From assembly GCA_964390565.1 (NCBI GenBank), contig CAYMII010000015.1, positions 16,442 to 80,441 of the forward strand: a stretch of DNA of 64,000 nucleotides, read 5' to 3'. The notes beneath the pieces are model-generated. The model had not been told where the DNA came from. It ran no database searches and was given only the letters and a program-made list of their open reading frames with translations. The position numbers and the translations under genes are program-made. Positions 25,450-35,144 of this stretch are shown in pieces. Origin of the DNA: UBA8529 sp964390565. GTDB taxonomy: Bacteria; Bacteroidota; Bacteroidia; Bacteroidales; Tenuifilaceae. Every line of letters begins with the position of its first letter. The stretch's first letter is position 1.

Positions 25450-26445
25450 ATGCGAACAAAACATCTTTTTAGCATATTAATTGCCTTACTAATTACTTGT
25501 ATTTCGCCACAAATAGTATTCTCGCAAGGAGTTAGCTTTTACTTTATTAAAGAAAATATTGGAACAGTAACTACAAATACTGAGCTAATAGTTTCGGACC
25601 AACTAAACCTAAGTTGCACCAACCCATCGCTAATAGCTGAAAGAATTGATGAAACAAGGAATATTTTCATCAACGTGGAATCAAGCATAACCCCTACAAG
25701 TAAGTTTCTTATAATCCCTTTTGGGTATACATTCAAAAAGAAGTATAGCGTTTCATGTGTTATTCCATATTATGTTAATAGAGGATTAAATTACTCGCAT
25801 GGCCCTGAGTCTGCATCGGGCATAGGTGATTTAACTTTAAAAACTTCATTCAAACACAATAAAGGAAAATTCAGAAATGAATATAGCCTTGCTGCCAAAC
25901 TACCAACCGGCGATGCTTATAAGCAAGTTAATGGCTATATAGTGCCCCTTGGAACAGGAACAACAGATTATATGGGACAGGCCATTCTCAATTACAAAGT
26001 AAACAAAAGCACCTTCTATGGTAACTTATCTTTCCGTATTAATGGGAAACTTAAGCGGAAAGCCATTATAGATCTTACTTCTGAAACGAAAGAGATAAAG
26101 TATAGTATCAAAAACGGAAATACTTTCATGTTCTACTCCTCTTACTCTTATAAGTTTTGGAAATATGCTTCATTCCTAACGGGTTTATCTGCAATTAAAA
26201 ATGGCAAAGGTGAAATTGATCAAACAACCAGTTCTAGCACGGGACCATCTTTTACCATAACAGGAACTACAGCAGGTCAAGATTTCTTTATTTTTGATGG
26301 TAATCCAGCGATAGTTTTTTCAATTCAAAAATTTAACCTTCTGTTAGGCTGCAAAATCCCACTATATACCAAAGTAAGCGAACTCAATTCTGAGGAGAAA
26401 AGAAAACTCATGTATACATTTTCTCTTTCATATTCAATATATTAA
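25450..26445 (+). CDS. Outer-membrane beta-barrel-like protein
   Basis: Start taken at ATG 25450 because it begins a signal peptide (MRTKHLFSILIALLITCISP). An in-frame TTG two codons earlier is unlikely. The 331-aa product has alternating amphipathic beta strands, the segment ASGIGDLTLKTSFKH and a tyrosine-ending C-terminus (FSLSYSIY), all usual for outer-membrane barrels of the transporter / MetA-pathway-like type. Substrate unknown. The FISUMP lipoprotein starts 17 bp downstream, so the two probably work together at the cell surface. Confidence 0.65.
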   Translation: MRTKHLFSILIALLITCISPQIVFSQGVSFYFIKENIGTVTTNTELIVSDQLNLSCTNPSLIAERIDETRNIFINVESSITPTSKFLIIPFGYTFKKKYSVSCVIPYYVNRGLNYSHGPESASGIGDLTLKTSFKHNKGKFRNEYSLAAKLPTGDAYKQVNGYIVPLGTGTTDYMGQAILNYKVNKSTFYGNLSFRINGKLKRKAIIDLTSETKEIKYSIKNGNTFMFYSSYSYKFWKYASFLTGLSAIKNGKGEIDQTTSSSTGPSFTITGTTAGQDFFIFDGNPAIVFSIQKFNLLLGCKIPLYTKVSELNSEEKRKLMYTFSLSYSIY

Positions 26446-26462
26446 CTAGATATAAATACATT

Positions 26463-27476
26463 ATGAAAAATAAATCTACAATACTTCTCATAGCCATTAT
26501 TTCCATTTTTCTTTTTACAAATTGTAATAAGGAAAAAGACTTGAATTTATACCCAGTTGCCTCACTAAATGTGAACTTCAAACTTAAAGAGTATGGGAAA
26601 AAGGGTTCAAATTCAAAAGAAGAAATTCTTTCACCAAACTTTAAAGTATCAATAACAATCAACGGGCCTGATGTACCTCAAAGGACAATTACTTCTTCAA
26701 TAGCAGGAAACCCAAATGTAGGATACAATTTAGTTAGTCCAATTGAAGCCCCTTTTAATAAACCATTTTCAATTTCAATCTTAGCAAAAGGCGATAGCAC
26801 AACATGGGAAGGTTCTCAAAGTAATATTATTTTAGAAGAGAGTAGACTCCCATTTCAAACAAGTTTAACTCTTGGCATTAGTTCAATTATGGATATTGAC
26901 GGAAATATCTATAAAACAGTTCAAATTGGCACTCAGCTTTGGTTAGCAAGCAATCTAAAAGTTACGCATTACCGAAATGGTGTTGCTATAACTTATGCTC
27001 CAGATGCAACTCAGTGGCAATCATTAGGCGATTTCACCGCAGCTTACTGCAATTTAAATAATGATGCAGATAATGCAACCCACTATGGCAGACTTTACAA
27101 ATGGACAACAATAAATGATAGCCGCGGGCTTTGCCCATCGGGTTGGAGAGTTCCAACTTCGGCAGACTGGGTTGCATTATCCGACTATTTAGGTGGGTCA
27201 ACTGTAGCAGGTGGAAAAATGAAATCAACAGGTACAAGTTATTGGTTATCACCTAATGTTGGAGATAATATTTCAGGTTTTTCAGCCTACCCAAGTTTAA
27301 GTAGAGGAGCCGATGGAGTTTATGATACACAAAAAGGAAGAACTGCAATGTGGTGGGCTTCAGACTTTGTTGGAACAGGTATTTCTTGGGTTTATTATAT
27401 CAACAACGACAATACATCGTTAACCTTGACGAGTTATCAATCATCAGCAGGAGTTGCTATAAGATGTTTAAAATAG
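26463..27476 (+). CDS. FISUMP-domain lipoprotein
   Basis: A 337-aa lipoprotein (signal ending FTNC, Cys21). Residues about 140-337 carry the Fibrobacter succinogenes major paralogous domain, seen in DIDGNIYKTVQIGTQLWLAS, GRLYKWTTI, CPSGWRVPTSADW and the closing VAIRCLK. The domain is widespread in Bacteroidota surface proteins and resembles C-type-lectin folds. Its ligands are mostly unknown. The first 120 residues after the signal are unassigned. It is second in the operon behind the barrel-like protein, followed by a strong terminator. Confidence 0.88.
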   Translation: MKNKSTILLIAIISIFLFTNCNKEKDLNLYPVASLNVNFKLKEYGKKGSNSKEEILSPNFKVSITINGPDVPQRTITSSIAGNPNVGYNLVSPIEAPFNKPFSISILAKGDSTTWEGSQSNIILEESRLPFQTSLTLGISSIMDIDGNIYKTVQIGTQLWLASNLKVTHYRNGVAITYAPDATQWQSLGDFTAAYCNLNNDADNATHYGRLYKWTTINDSRGLCPSGWRVPTSADWVALSDYLGGSTVAGGKMKSTGTSYWLSPNVGDNISGFSAYPSLSRGADGVYDTQKGRTAMWWASDFVGTGISWVYYINNDNTSLTLTSYQSSAGVAIRCLK

Positions 27477-27494
27477 ATAACCCATCGCAATAAT

Positions 27495-27527
27495 AAAAAA
27501 CCTCTTGATTTCTCAAGAGGTTTTTTT
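27495..27527. terminator. Bidirectional terminator between FISUMP gene and speA
   Basis: Arms AAAAAACCTCTTGA / TCAAGAGGTTTTTT with a 2-base centre between convergent genes. Confidence 0.9.
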
Positions 27528-27543
27528 ATTTGTGTTTTATATT

Positions 27544-29436
27544 CTATTCAAGATATGTATAGCCATACAATCCAGACCTATAGTTCGATAAAAATTCCTT
27601 ACCCTCTTCGAGCGTAATGGTCCCGGCTTTAACCGAGCTGGTTACCCAAGTCTCAACGGTACGAACCATCTTCTTAGAATTGTACTGTACATAATCCAAA
27701 ACTTCGGCAACTGTTTCACCATCTATTATCTGATCTATCTTATAGCTATTCTCATCTACCGAAACGTGAACGGCATTAGTATCGCCAAAAAGGTTATGTA
27801 AATCGCCTAATATCTCCTGATATGCACCTACAAGGAATACTCCCATATAGTAAGGCTCTCTGCCTCTTAGACTATGAACGGGTAGGTTATTCGTTGAGTT
27901 CTTGGTTGTAATAAAGTTATCAATCTTACCATCGGAGTCGCAAGTGATATCCTGAATGGTTGCAAAACGAGTTGGTTGCTCATCGAGCCTATGAATAGGC
28001 ATAATGGGAAATACCTGATCGATTGCCCATGCATCTGGCAGTGATTGGAATAGCGAAAAGTTACAGAAATACTTATCGGAAAGCATCTTGGTTAGCTGAC
28101 GAAGATCGTCGGGTACGTGTTTAGTTTGATTTGCTATTTTCTGCACCTCACGGGCAATAGACCAGAAAAGTCGTTCAATCTGTGCTCTTGTTTTTAAATC
28201 CACTAAGCCAAGGCTAAATCTATCCAACGCCTCCTCGCGTATTTGTTGAGCATCGTGCCAAGTCTCGAGCAAGCGGGGTTGATTCAAATTATCCCATAGT
28301 TCGTACAACTCCCTAACCAGCTCATGATCGTGTTCGCCAACAGTTTCCTCGTTATCCCACTCGGGCAACGATGAGGTTTCAAGAACCTCAAATATAAGAA
28401 CAGAGTGATGAGCTGTAAGCGAACGTCCTGATTCAGTAATAACATTTGGATGCGGAATCCCATTCTTATTACTTGCATCAACGAATGTGCTAATTGAGTC
28501 GTTTACATACTCCTGAATGGAGTAGTTGATGCTGCTCTCGCTGTTAGATGATTTTGTCCCATCATAATCAACTCCTAAACCGCCACCAATATCAACAAAC
28601 TCAACTTTAAAGCCCATCTTCCAAAGCTGAACATAGAAATGGGATGCCTCGCGTAAAGCCACTTTAATACGACGAATTTTTGTAACCTGGCTGCCAATAT
28701 GAAAATGGATGAGCTTAAGGCTCTCATGCATCTTGTTCTTATCGATATAGTCAAGAGCTTCGAGCAATTCGCTTGATGTTAAGCCAAACTTGCTAACATC
28801 ACCGCCTGAATCTTCCCACTTACCGCTTCCTGAGCTGGCAAGTTTAATACGAATCCCAATATTTGGAACAATTTTTAATCGCTTCGATATCTTATAAATA
28901 AGCTTTAACTCGTTCAGTTTCTCAACCACAAGGAAAATTCGCTTACCCATCTTTTGTGCAAGAAGTGCCAACTCGATATAATCCTCATCCTTATAACCAT
29001 TACATATAATGAGCGATTCAGGATCGGTATTAATTGCGATAACCGCATGCAGTTCGGGTTTTGAACCAGCCTCAAGCCCAATGTTAAACTTTTTTCCATG
29101 GCTAACTATCTCTTCAACCACAGGGCGCATCTGGTTTACCTTAATTGGGTATATAATGAAGTTTTGGGCTTGATACTCGTACTCCTCAGCAGCAGCTTTA
29201 AAACAATTCGAAACCGTTATGATTCGATCGTCAAGAATATCAGGGAAACGAATAAGCATAGGAGCTGATACATCGGAAAGCATTAACTCATCAAGGAGCT
29301 CCTTTAGATCAACTGGGCAACCATTCTTTTGTGGAGTTACAGTTACATTCCCCTTATCGTTAATTGAAAAATAATCAACACCCCAACCGTTTATATTATA
29401 CAGCTCAGCGGAGTCATCTATTTTCCATTTTCTCAT
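27544..29436 (-). CDS. speA: Biosynthetic arginine decarboxylase
   Basis: A 630-aa fold-III PLP decarboxylase. The PLP lysine is in IIYPIKVNQM near residue 99, the phosphate and substrate region is FHIGSQVTKIRRIK, and the glycine loop is FVDIGGGLGVDYDGT. Later come TESGRSLTAHHSVLIFEV and FLVGAYQEILGDLHNLFGDT, which holds the second active-site half. Length and motif order match SpeA. It makes agmatine from arginine, the first step of the agmatine route to putrescine. No other polyamine gene is adjacent. Confidence 0.95.
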   Translation of the reverse strand: MRKWKIDDSAELYNINGWGVDYFSINDKGNVTVTPQKNGCPVDLKELLDELMLSDVSAPMLIRFPDILDDRIITVSNCFKAAAEEYEYQAQNFIIYPIKVNQMRPVVEEIVSHGKKFNIGLEAGSKPELHAVIAINTDPESLIICNGYKDEDYIELALLAQKMGKRIFLVVEKLNELKLIYKISKRLKIVPNIGIRIKLASSGSGKWEDSGGDVSKFGLTSSELLEALDYIDKNKMHESLKLIHFHIGSQVTKIRRIKVALREASHFYVQLWKMGFKVEFVDIGGGLGVDYDGTKSSNSESSINYSIQEYVNDSISTFVDASNKNGIPHPNVITESGRSLTAHHSVLIFEVLETSSLPEWDNEETVGEHDHELVRELYELWDNLNQPRLLETWHDAQQIREEALDRFSLGLVDLKTRAQIERLFWSIAREVQKIANQTKHVPDDLRQLTKMLSDKYFCNFSLFQSLPDAWAIDQVFPIMPIHRLDEQPTRFATIQDITCDSDGKIDNFITTKNSTNNLPVHSLRGREPYYMGVFLVGAYQEILGDLHNLFGDTNAVHVSVDENSYKIDQIIDGETVAEVLDYVQYNSKKMVRTVETWVTSSVKAGTITLEEGKEFLSNYRSGLYGYTYLE

Positions 29437-29537
29437 CTTCGTAATGTTGTTAGGGTTAGCGATTTATCGTATTGAAAAATTATGCGAATATATCTATAGT
29501 TATTTAATAATTTACGAATTAGTCATCAAATACAAAA

Positions 29538-30341
29538 CTATTTTGAAATAGTAAGTTTCCATGCTTCCAAATCAATTATCGACTCGACATTATTCTCCTC
29601 ATTATCTGGCAAATACTTATAAAAATCGAAGTTGCAAAAATGTTCTACGCTATCTATTGAAACCGCATAGTTTTTAATAGGATCGTTTACCTTTTTATTT
29701 GGAAAGATAAAACCAATCCCTTGATACTTCGAATTTTGATACATCAAAATTGTCTTGTAGTAGTAACCAGGTACAGTAACGCTATCGGGGCCTATCTTTT
29801 TGATATTATCTTTGAAAACTGGACCAACATACACTTTTACGGAGTCGAACTCAACAGCCCAATCACGTACCTTTTCCTCAAGCTTTTTCCAAGCGCCTCG
29901 GTTAAATGATGGAACCTGAGGACTTATATTACTGAAGTAGAATGTTTCTTTCATCGCCTCAGGCGACCAGCTCATATCCGCTGCAGGTAGCATATGCCCT
30001 TTGTCGTAACCAGATTTAGTGTAGTCAATATCATCGGCTGTTTTTGTTGAAACTAAAGGATCTGGAACAAAATTATTAGAGCGAGGCTCATCGCCTCCAA
30101 CATATTCTTTCTTTAGGGTATAGCAAACCCACGCAGGTTGTTCATTATCCTCACTATAAGCCAAAGTGTAATATTTATGCTTTACAATTTGATATTGCTC
30201 ATGATTTGATTCAACTAATTGCTCCTTATTAATTTCAACTTTTTTACTTTTCGCTGGAATTGGTTTACACTTTACATAGAAATAAACAACAAAGGCGATT
30301 AAAAGTATAATTAAAATTATTGAAACTGTTTTTTTTGACAT
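29538..30341 (-). CDS. DNA/RNA non-specific endonuclease, membrane-anchored
   Basis: A 267-aa protein. An N-terminal hydrophobic helix (VSIILIILLIAFVVYFYV) anchors or exports it. The beta-beta-alpha-metal nuclease motif reads SGYDKGHMLPAADM with His116, and the metal-ligand Asn is in SFNRGAWKKLE. The usual DRGH is DKGH here, a conservative Arg-to-Lys change in the active-site block. Such enzymes degrade external nucleic acid. It stands alone, downstream of a broken AlaX-like gene on the same strand. An octamer repeat (30352-30383) lies just before its start. Confidence 0.87.
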   Translation of the reverse strand: MSKKTVSIILIILLIAFVVYFYVKCKPIPAKSKKVEINKEQLVESNHEQYQIVKHKYYTLAYSEDNEQPAWVCYTLKKEYVGGDEPRSNNFVPDPLVSTKTADDIDYTKSGYDKGHMLPAADMSWSPEAMKETFYFSNISPQVPSFNRGAWKKLEEKVRDWAVEFDSVKVYVGPVFKDNIKKIGPDSVTVPGYYYKTILMYQNSKYQGIGFIFPNKKVNDPIKNYAVSIDSVEHFCNFDFYKYLPDNEENNVESIIDLEAWKLTISK

Positions 30342-30351
30342 CTCTTGATGA

Positions 30352-30383
30352 TTTGACTGTTCGACTATTTGGCTTCTTGTCTA
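30352..30383. repeat. Octamer tandem repeat, TTNGACTA type, 4 units
   Basis: Exact 8-bp phasing of four degenerate units (TTTGACTG, TTCGACTA and two more diverged) between the nuclease start and the AlaX-like pseudogene. Confidence 0.65.
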
Positions 30384-30400
30384 TTCTGCAAATTAACTTG

Positions 30401-30838
30401 CTAGCTTAACCTAAATCGCAACCTTACTATTCCTTCATTAAAATCAGACGAAATAATTTAAAAGGTTCCTATTTCTGAGGTATTTGCAACATGAGGTCCA
30501 ATACATGCACAAGCATCGTAATCGCCAACACGAATTACACGAATCTGATCTGGAGCATCAGCTGGGAGTTTGGTTAAATCGAGGAATTCTGCTGCTTGGG
30601 CTTTAATTACAAGACCCTCCGTTACATTGTAATTAGAAGCAATAATAGAATTGACTTTATCCTCAATCAATTTAACTTATTCCAAACTTATTTCTCTACC
30701 AACTCGATAATCGCATTTTGACTTTTTCCGCTCAATATGGCTGTTAAACGAACGCCCACAGCCAAACATCCTCACCATTGTTTGATTTAAAATATGTTCG
30801 GCTGTATGCATCCGAGGATCGTACTGCTTTTCGCTCAT
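30401..30838 (-). pseudogene. AlaX-like alanyl/threonyl-tRNA editing-domain gene broken by two in-frame TAA codons
   Basis: From ATG 30838 one frame reads through to a TAG at 30401 with no frameshift and can be followed across the whole expected domain. It contains the zinc-binding HTAEH (11-15) and GDYDACACIGPHV, the pair HxxxH plus CxxxH of the second additional domain of Ala/Thr-tRNA synthetases. It is interrupted by TAA at 30679-30677 (codon 54, where relatives usually have a polar residue such as Gln) and at 30460-30458 (after NTSEIGTF, where relatives continue with Lys). The tail after the second stop still looks coding (IISSDF...VRLRF). The intact gene would hydrolyse mischarged tRNA. 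Conservation of the frame suggests recent inactivation. Confidence 0.75.
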
Positions 30839-31043
30839 TGTTTTTTATTGCAAAGTTATTTCAATTAGCCCTAATCATTCATTTAACAGATGTGTATATA
30901 TGAACAAATAGTTAACACAAACAGAAATCATTTAACAGGTTGATATAAAACAACCCATCAAAACTTTTTTTCATTCATCTTACATCTAACTTTTAACCAT
31001 ATTTTGCGTTTGAGTTAACACGTATTAATTAAGGGGTGATTTT

Positions 31044-33068
31044 ATGCAGAAAAGATTCCTTGCTTTCAATATATTAATGATAATCTGTTTATTATCATTT
31101 AGTCAGCTATCTGAACTTGACTCATTAAAGTCACTAATCAAAAACGCCTCCTCTGATACTGCAAGAATAAGGTTTACTATAAAATATGCTAGTGAATTGA
31201 CTTACAGCGATCCTAAACAATCAAAAATTCTGTTAGAAGAATGTGTTGCTGAATCGAATAGAATTGGCTTTAAAACTGCCGAAGCAAGTGCTTTATTTGC
31301 TTTAGCAATTCCTTATGCTTTTGAAGGGAATTACCAAACTTCTCTTAAATACATGATTGAATCAAGCAGTATTTACGAGAAATTAGATAATAAGAATGGT
31401 TTGGCAAAATGCTTAGGTGGCCAAGGAAATATCTACTATTTTATGAGTGATACTTCTAAAGCGCAAGAATACTATGAAAAGGCTTTAGCTATTTACAAAA
31501 AGACCAATAACTATAACGGAATGGCCAGTTGCATTAGCAACCTTGGTCTAATTTGTCAGGAATCAAAGGATTTCAAAAAGGCATTACAATATCAACTTGA
31601 AGGATTAAAACTTGAAGAGAGATCAGATAATAAACGAGGTATTGCTATATCGCACATTTCAATTTCTTCAGTATTGAATAAATTGAAACGATATCAAGAA
31701 GCCAAAAAGCATGCCTTATTATCAATTAAAGTATCTAAATCGATTGCTGATACTATTGCAACATCCGAAGGATTACAGCGCTTAGCAGATTGTTATAAAT
31801 ATACACAACAATACGATTCAGCATTGTTTTATATTAAAGAAAACATTCGTATTTGTGAAAAAGTGAGAGATTATCATCAGCTATTATCTGCTTTAGAGAT
31901 TCAAAGTGCTTTATACGATTCAATAGGCTATTTTCATAATGCGTATAATTCTCAGAAAAGATTGATGGCTGTTAAGGATTCCATCCTTAGCAAGGAGAAA
32001 ACTGCTCAGCTTATCGAAATGCAAACAAAGTTCGACACAGAGCAAAAACAAAAGGAGAATGAAATCCTTACCTCAAAAAATTTTACTCAGAAATTAATAC
32101 TTTGGGGCTTAGTCATCATAATTGCGCTTGCATTATTATTAATAATGCAAATAATTAGAAACAAACGAAAACTTAGAATTTCACATGAGAATCTATTAGT
32201 TTTACATCAAGAGGTACAACAACATAAAGAGGAAATTGAAACCCAAGCTGAAAGTCTCATTATTGCAAACGAAGCTATTATACACCAAAAGGATCAGCTA
32301 GAGCATACGCATCAGAAAATATCAGACAGCATTGTTTATGCAAGTTTCATTCAAGGCGCGATGCTTCCATCCGATGAAATACTCAGCAAATTATCTTCCG
32401 ATTTCTTCGTTTTATACAAACCAAGAGATGTTGTTAGCGGTGATTTTTATTGGATTAAAGAACGCGATGGTAACTATATAATAGCTGTAGCAGATTGTAC
32501 TGGGCATGGCGTACCGGGAGCACTGCTAAGCATGATGGGAATCTCCTTCTTAAACGATATAGTTGCAAATATTTCGGAATTATCAGCTTCAGGGATTCTT
32601 GAAAATCTAAGGATAAACGTTAAACAAGCACTAGGGCAATACAACAATAATAGTTTAAGAAAAGAAGGTATTGAAATTGGATTAATAATTTACAACCCTT
32701 ATCAAAAGAAAATCTCGTTCGGTGGAGCTTACATCTCGTTATGGTTGAATAGAAATGGCATAATGCACGAATACAAATCGGATAGAATGTCAATTGGAAT
32801 ATCATTAAAGGAAACACCTTTTACCGAAGTTGAATTTGACACCCAAAAAGGAGATACAATATACATGTTTACAGATGGTTATGCCGATCAACTTGGTGGT
32901 CAATCGAAAAAGAAATTTTTAAGACGCAATTTAATTCAAGAACTATCATCAATATCAAACCATTCATTCAAAGAACAGAAAGAGCATCTTGAAAATTTAC
33001 ATAATTCATGGAAAGGGGATAAATTTGATCAAATCGACGATATTCTTGTTATGGGAATTAAGTTTTAA
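31044..33068 (+). CDS. TPR-containing SpoIIE-type PP2C phosphatase
   Basis: A 674-aa protein: signal peptide or first membrane helix at 1-21, tetratricopeptide repeats about 50-300 (for example GLAKCLGGQGNIYYFMSDTS and GMASCISNLGLICQESKDF), a membrane helix near 350-368 (LILWGLVIIIALALLLIMQI), a coiled coil, then a PP2C/SpoIIE domain. The metal-binding acidic motifs are VSGDFYW, VADCTGHGVPGALLSMMG and FTDGYADQ. Such proteins sense signals with periplasmic TPRs and dephosphorylate an anti-sigma-factor antagonist inside the cell. The matching kinase or anti-sigma partner is not adjacent. A SiaB-like kinase occurs 20 kb away. Confidence 0.9.
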   Translation: MQKRFLAFNILMIICLLSFSQLSELDSLKSLIKNASSDTARIRFTIKYASELTYSDPKQSKILLEECVAESNRIGFKTAEASALFALAIPYAFEGNYQTSLKYMIESSSIYEKLDNKNGLAKCLGGQGNIYYFMSDTSKAQEYYEKALAIYKKTNNYNGMASCISNLGLICQESKDFKKALQYQLEGLKLEERSDNKRGIAISHISISSVLNKLKRYQEAKKHALLSIKVSKSIADTIATSEGLQRLADCYKYTQQYDSALFYIKENIRICEKVRDYHQLLSALEIQSALYDSIGYFHNAYNSQKRLMAVKDSILSKEKTAQLIEMQTKFDTEQKQKENEILTSKNFTQKLILWGLVIIIALALLLIMQIIRNKRKLRISHENLLVLHQEVQQHKEEIETQAESLIIANEAIIHQKDQLEHTHQKISDSIVYASFIQGAMLPSDEILSKLSSDFFVLYKPRDVVSGDFYWIKERDGNYIIAVADCTGHGVPGALLSMMGISFLNDIVANISELSASGILENLRINVKQALGQYNNNSLRKEGIEIGLIIYNPYQKKISFGGAYISLWLNRNGIMHEYKSDRMSIGISLKETPFTEVEFDTQKGDTIYMFTDGYADQLGGQSKKKFLRRNLIQELSSISNHSFKEQKEHLENLHNSWKGDKFDQIDDILVMGIKF

Positions 33069-33111
33069 GATACATTAAATTATATTATTACTCTCTTCTT
33101 ATCATATTTCA

Positions 33112-33119
33112 TACATTTG
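33112..33119 (+). promoter_or_regulatory. -7 element of the EamA transporter gene
   Basis: TACATTTG matches TAnnTTTG, 21 bp before the ATG. The -33 element is not obvious. Confidence 0.45.
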
Positions 33120-33140
33120 CATCTTTATTGATAATACAAG

Positions 33141-34052
33141 ATGTTTAGCCTTTCGAAAAAACGTTGGCAATGGGCAGCGATGCTGCTTTTAGCATTTATT
33201 TGGGGATGTTCTTTTATCTTAATGAAAAAGGGACTTGTCTCGTTTACTTACATTCAAGTTGCCTCAATCCGCATATTCCTAAGTTTTTTAATACTCATCC
33301 CCTTTGCCATAAGAAGCTTTAGAAAGATAAATTCAAATAACTATAAATTCCTAGCAATTTCTGGCATAATTGGGAATCTACTTCCAGCCTATCTATTTAC
33401 TTTTGCTCAAACAAATTTATCAAGTTCTGTTGCTGGTATCTTAAATAGCTTATCACCATTCTTTACCTTAATGGTTGGTATTGCTATATTTAAAAACCGA
33501 CCAGGAATACTACAGTATGTTGGAATCTTTATCGGATTAATTGGAGCAGTGTTACTAATTTCAAATGGCAATTTCAGCTCATTTAAGGATATAAACCTCT
33601 ATGCGCTACTAATTGTTTTTGCCACCTTGCTATATGGAACAAACAGTAATGTTATTAGTCATAAACTTGTGGGGTTAAGCGGAATTGAAATTACCTCACT
33701 GGCATTTATGTTTATTGGTCCTTTTGCAGGAATAGTACTTTTCTCAACCGATTTAAGTCCAGCGCTAAATTCTCCACACTTTGGCAACAGCCTTCTTGCG
33801 ATAATTGCCCTAGCGGTCTTTGGCTCAGTCCTTTCGTTATTCGTATACAACTCACTCATCCATCATACGAGCGCTTTATTTGCAACATCTGTAACTTACA
33901 TCATGCCTATATTCGCATTAATGTGGGGTGTACTTGATGGAGAATCATTAGGTATTCTGCAAATAGTTAGTATGCTCGTAATACTTTTTGGAGTTTATCT
34001 TGTTAACAGCCGCTTGCTCAAATCAAAAATTCAAAAAAAGGCTTCATCATAA
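33141..34052 (+). CDS. DMT superfamily (EamA) transporter
   Basis: A 303-aa protein with ten hydrophobic helices arranged as two EamA repeats. The first begins FIWGCSFILMKKGL and the second ALLIVFATLLYGTNSNVIS. The loop PAYLFTFAQTNLSSSVAGIL and the C-terminal IMPIFALMWGVLDGE are family hallmarks. It is an inner-membrane exporter or importer of small metabolites, and the substrate cannot be told. It has its own -7 element. Confidence 0.88.
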   Translation: MFSLSKKRWQWAAMLLLAFIWGCSFILMKKGLVSFTYIQVASIRIFLSFLILIPFAIRSFRKINSNNYKFLAISGIIGNLLPAYLFTFAQTNLSSSVAGILNSLSPFFTLMVGIAIFKNRPGILQYVGIFIGLIGAVLLISNGNFSSFKDINLYALLIVFATLLYGTNSNVISHKLVGLSGIEITSLAFMFIGPFAGIVLFSTDLSPALNSPHFGNSLLAIIALAVFGSVLSLFVYNSLIHHTSALFATSVTYIMPIFALMWGVLDGESLGILQIVSMLVILFGVYLVNSRLLKSKIQKKASS

Positions 34053-34208
34053 TAAGCAAGTAGAATCGTATTCAAACGAACATTTTACCTTACTTCTTGA
34101 AAAATAGCATAATAAATATTTGTAATTGATTGCTTTTTCATAAATTTATTGAGATCATTCAAATTGTTATGGTGTAAACGAACTACTATCAACCTAAACC
34201 ATTTTGTT

Positions 34209-35075
34209 ATGTCGAAAAATGAAAAAGATAAAAAGCATCACAAGAAGCATGATGATGATAAAGAAAAAGGTCATTATGAAGTAGTTGAATCTAAAAAAGA
34301 GAAACTAGATAAAAAGTTCTATGAAGAGGAACTCGAAAAGCTCAACGTTGAGTTGAATAAACTTCTTGAATGGATAAAATTTAAAAAGTTAAAAGTAGTA
34401 TTAATATTTGAAGGTCGTGATGCTGCTGGCAAGGGCGGTGTTATTAAAACCATTACAGAGAGTCTAAATCCACGTTTCGCAAGAGTAGTTGCTTTAGGTG
34501 TTCCAACCGAAAAAGAGAAAACCCAGTGGTACTTTCAACGCTATGTTCCTCATCTACCTGCAGGAGGTGAAATGGTATTTTTCGATCGTAGCTGGTACAA
34601 CCGTGCGGGTGTTGAAAAGGTAATGGGATTTTGCACCGATGAAGAATACTTAGAGTTCCTTCGCTCCTGCCCTGAGTTTGAGCGAATGCTTGTACGTTCA
34701 GGTATCATTGTAATCAAATACTGGTTCTCGGTAAGTGACCATGAACAGGAAAAACGTTTCCAAGACCGTATTAACGATCCTACAAAACGATGGAAACTTA
34801 GTCCAATGGACGTTGAATCGCGTGACAAATGGGTTGAATACTCTAAAGCTAAAGATGAAATGTTTGCCCATTGCGATATTAAGCAGGCTCCTTGGTGGGT
34901 TGTACATGCTGATGATAAGAAACGTGCGAGACTTAATTGTATTAGCCATTTGCTTAGCCAAATACCTTATGAGGATTTAACTCCTGAGCCAATAAAACTA
35001 AAGGCTCGTAAAGAGGACAACTCATACGTTAGGCCACCTATAACTGATCAGAATTTTGTTCCAGAAAAATACTAA
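34209..35075 (+). CDS. ppk2: Polyphosphate kinase 2
   Basis: Start set at ATG 34209. The frame also extends to a TTG 60 bp upstream, but that extension is not like the family. The 288-aa product has a charged His/Lys-rich N-terminus, Walker A FEGRDAAGKGG (67-77), Walker B and catalytic FFDRSWYNRAGVE and the lid RFQDRINDPTKRWKLSP. It belongs to class I PPK2, which phosphorylates nucleoside diphosphates with polyphosphate or the reverse. It is monocistronic and ends in a long inverted repeat shared with the convergent thioesterase gene. Confidence 0.93.
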   Translation: MSKNEKDKKHHKKHDDDKEKGHYEVVESKKEKLDKKFYEEELEKLNVELNKLLEWIKFKKLKVVLIFEGRDAAGKGGVIKTITESLNPRFARVVALGVPTEKEKTQWYFQRYVPHLPAGGEMVFFDRSWYNRAGVEKVMGFCTDEEYLEFLRSCPEFERMLVRSGIIVIKYWFSVSDHEQEKRFQDRINDPTKRWKLSPMDVESRDKWVEYSKAKDEMFAHCDIKQAPWWVVHADDKKRARLNCISHLLSQIPYEDLTPEPIKLKARKEDNSYVRPPITDQNFVPEKY

Positions 35076-35084
35076 ACAATTCCT

Positions 35085-35129
35085 TTATGTTCTGTACCTA
35101 AAATTTTTATCTATGGGTACAGAACATAA
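35085..35129. terminator. Long inverted repeat between ppk2 and thioesterase genes
   Basis: Perfect 14-bp arms TTATGTTCTGTACC / GGTACAGAACATAA, spacer 17 bp, between convergent genes. T-runs are weak, so terminator use is likely but not certain. Confidence 0.6.
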
Positions 35130-35144
35130 GGAGTCTATAAGACT

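Noticed and set aside
30458..30670. A 70-aa open frame as an independent gene
   Set aside because: It is the middle part of the AlaX-like pseudogene. The same frame continues on both sides of the stops and its N-terminal HTAEH half lies upstream.
34149..34208. N-terminal extension of PPK2 from a TTG
   Set aside because: The ATG at 34209 gives the normal charged N-terminus. The extension has no family resemblance.
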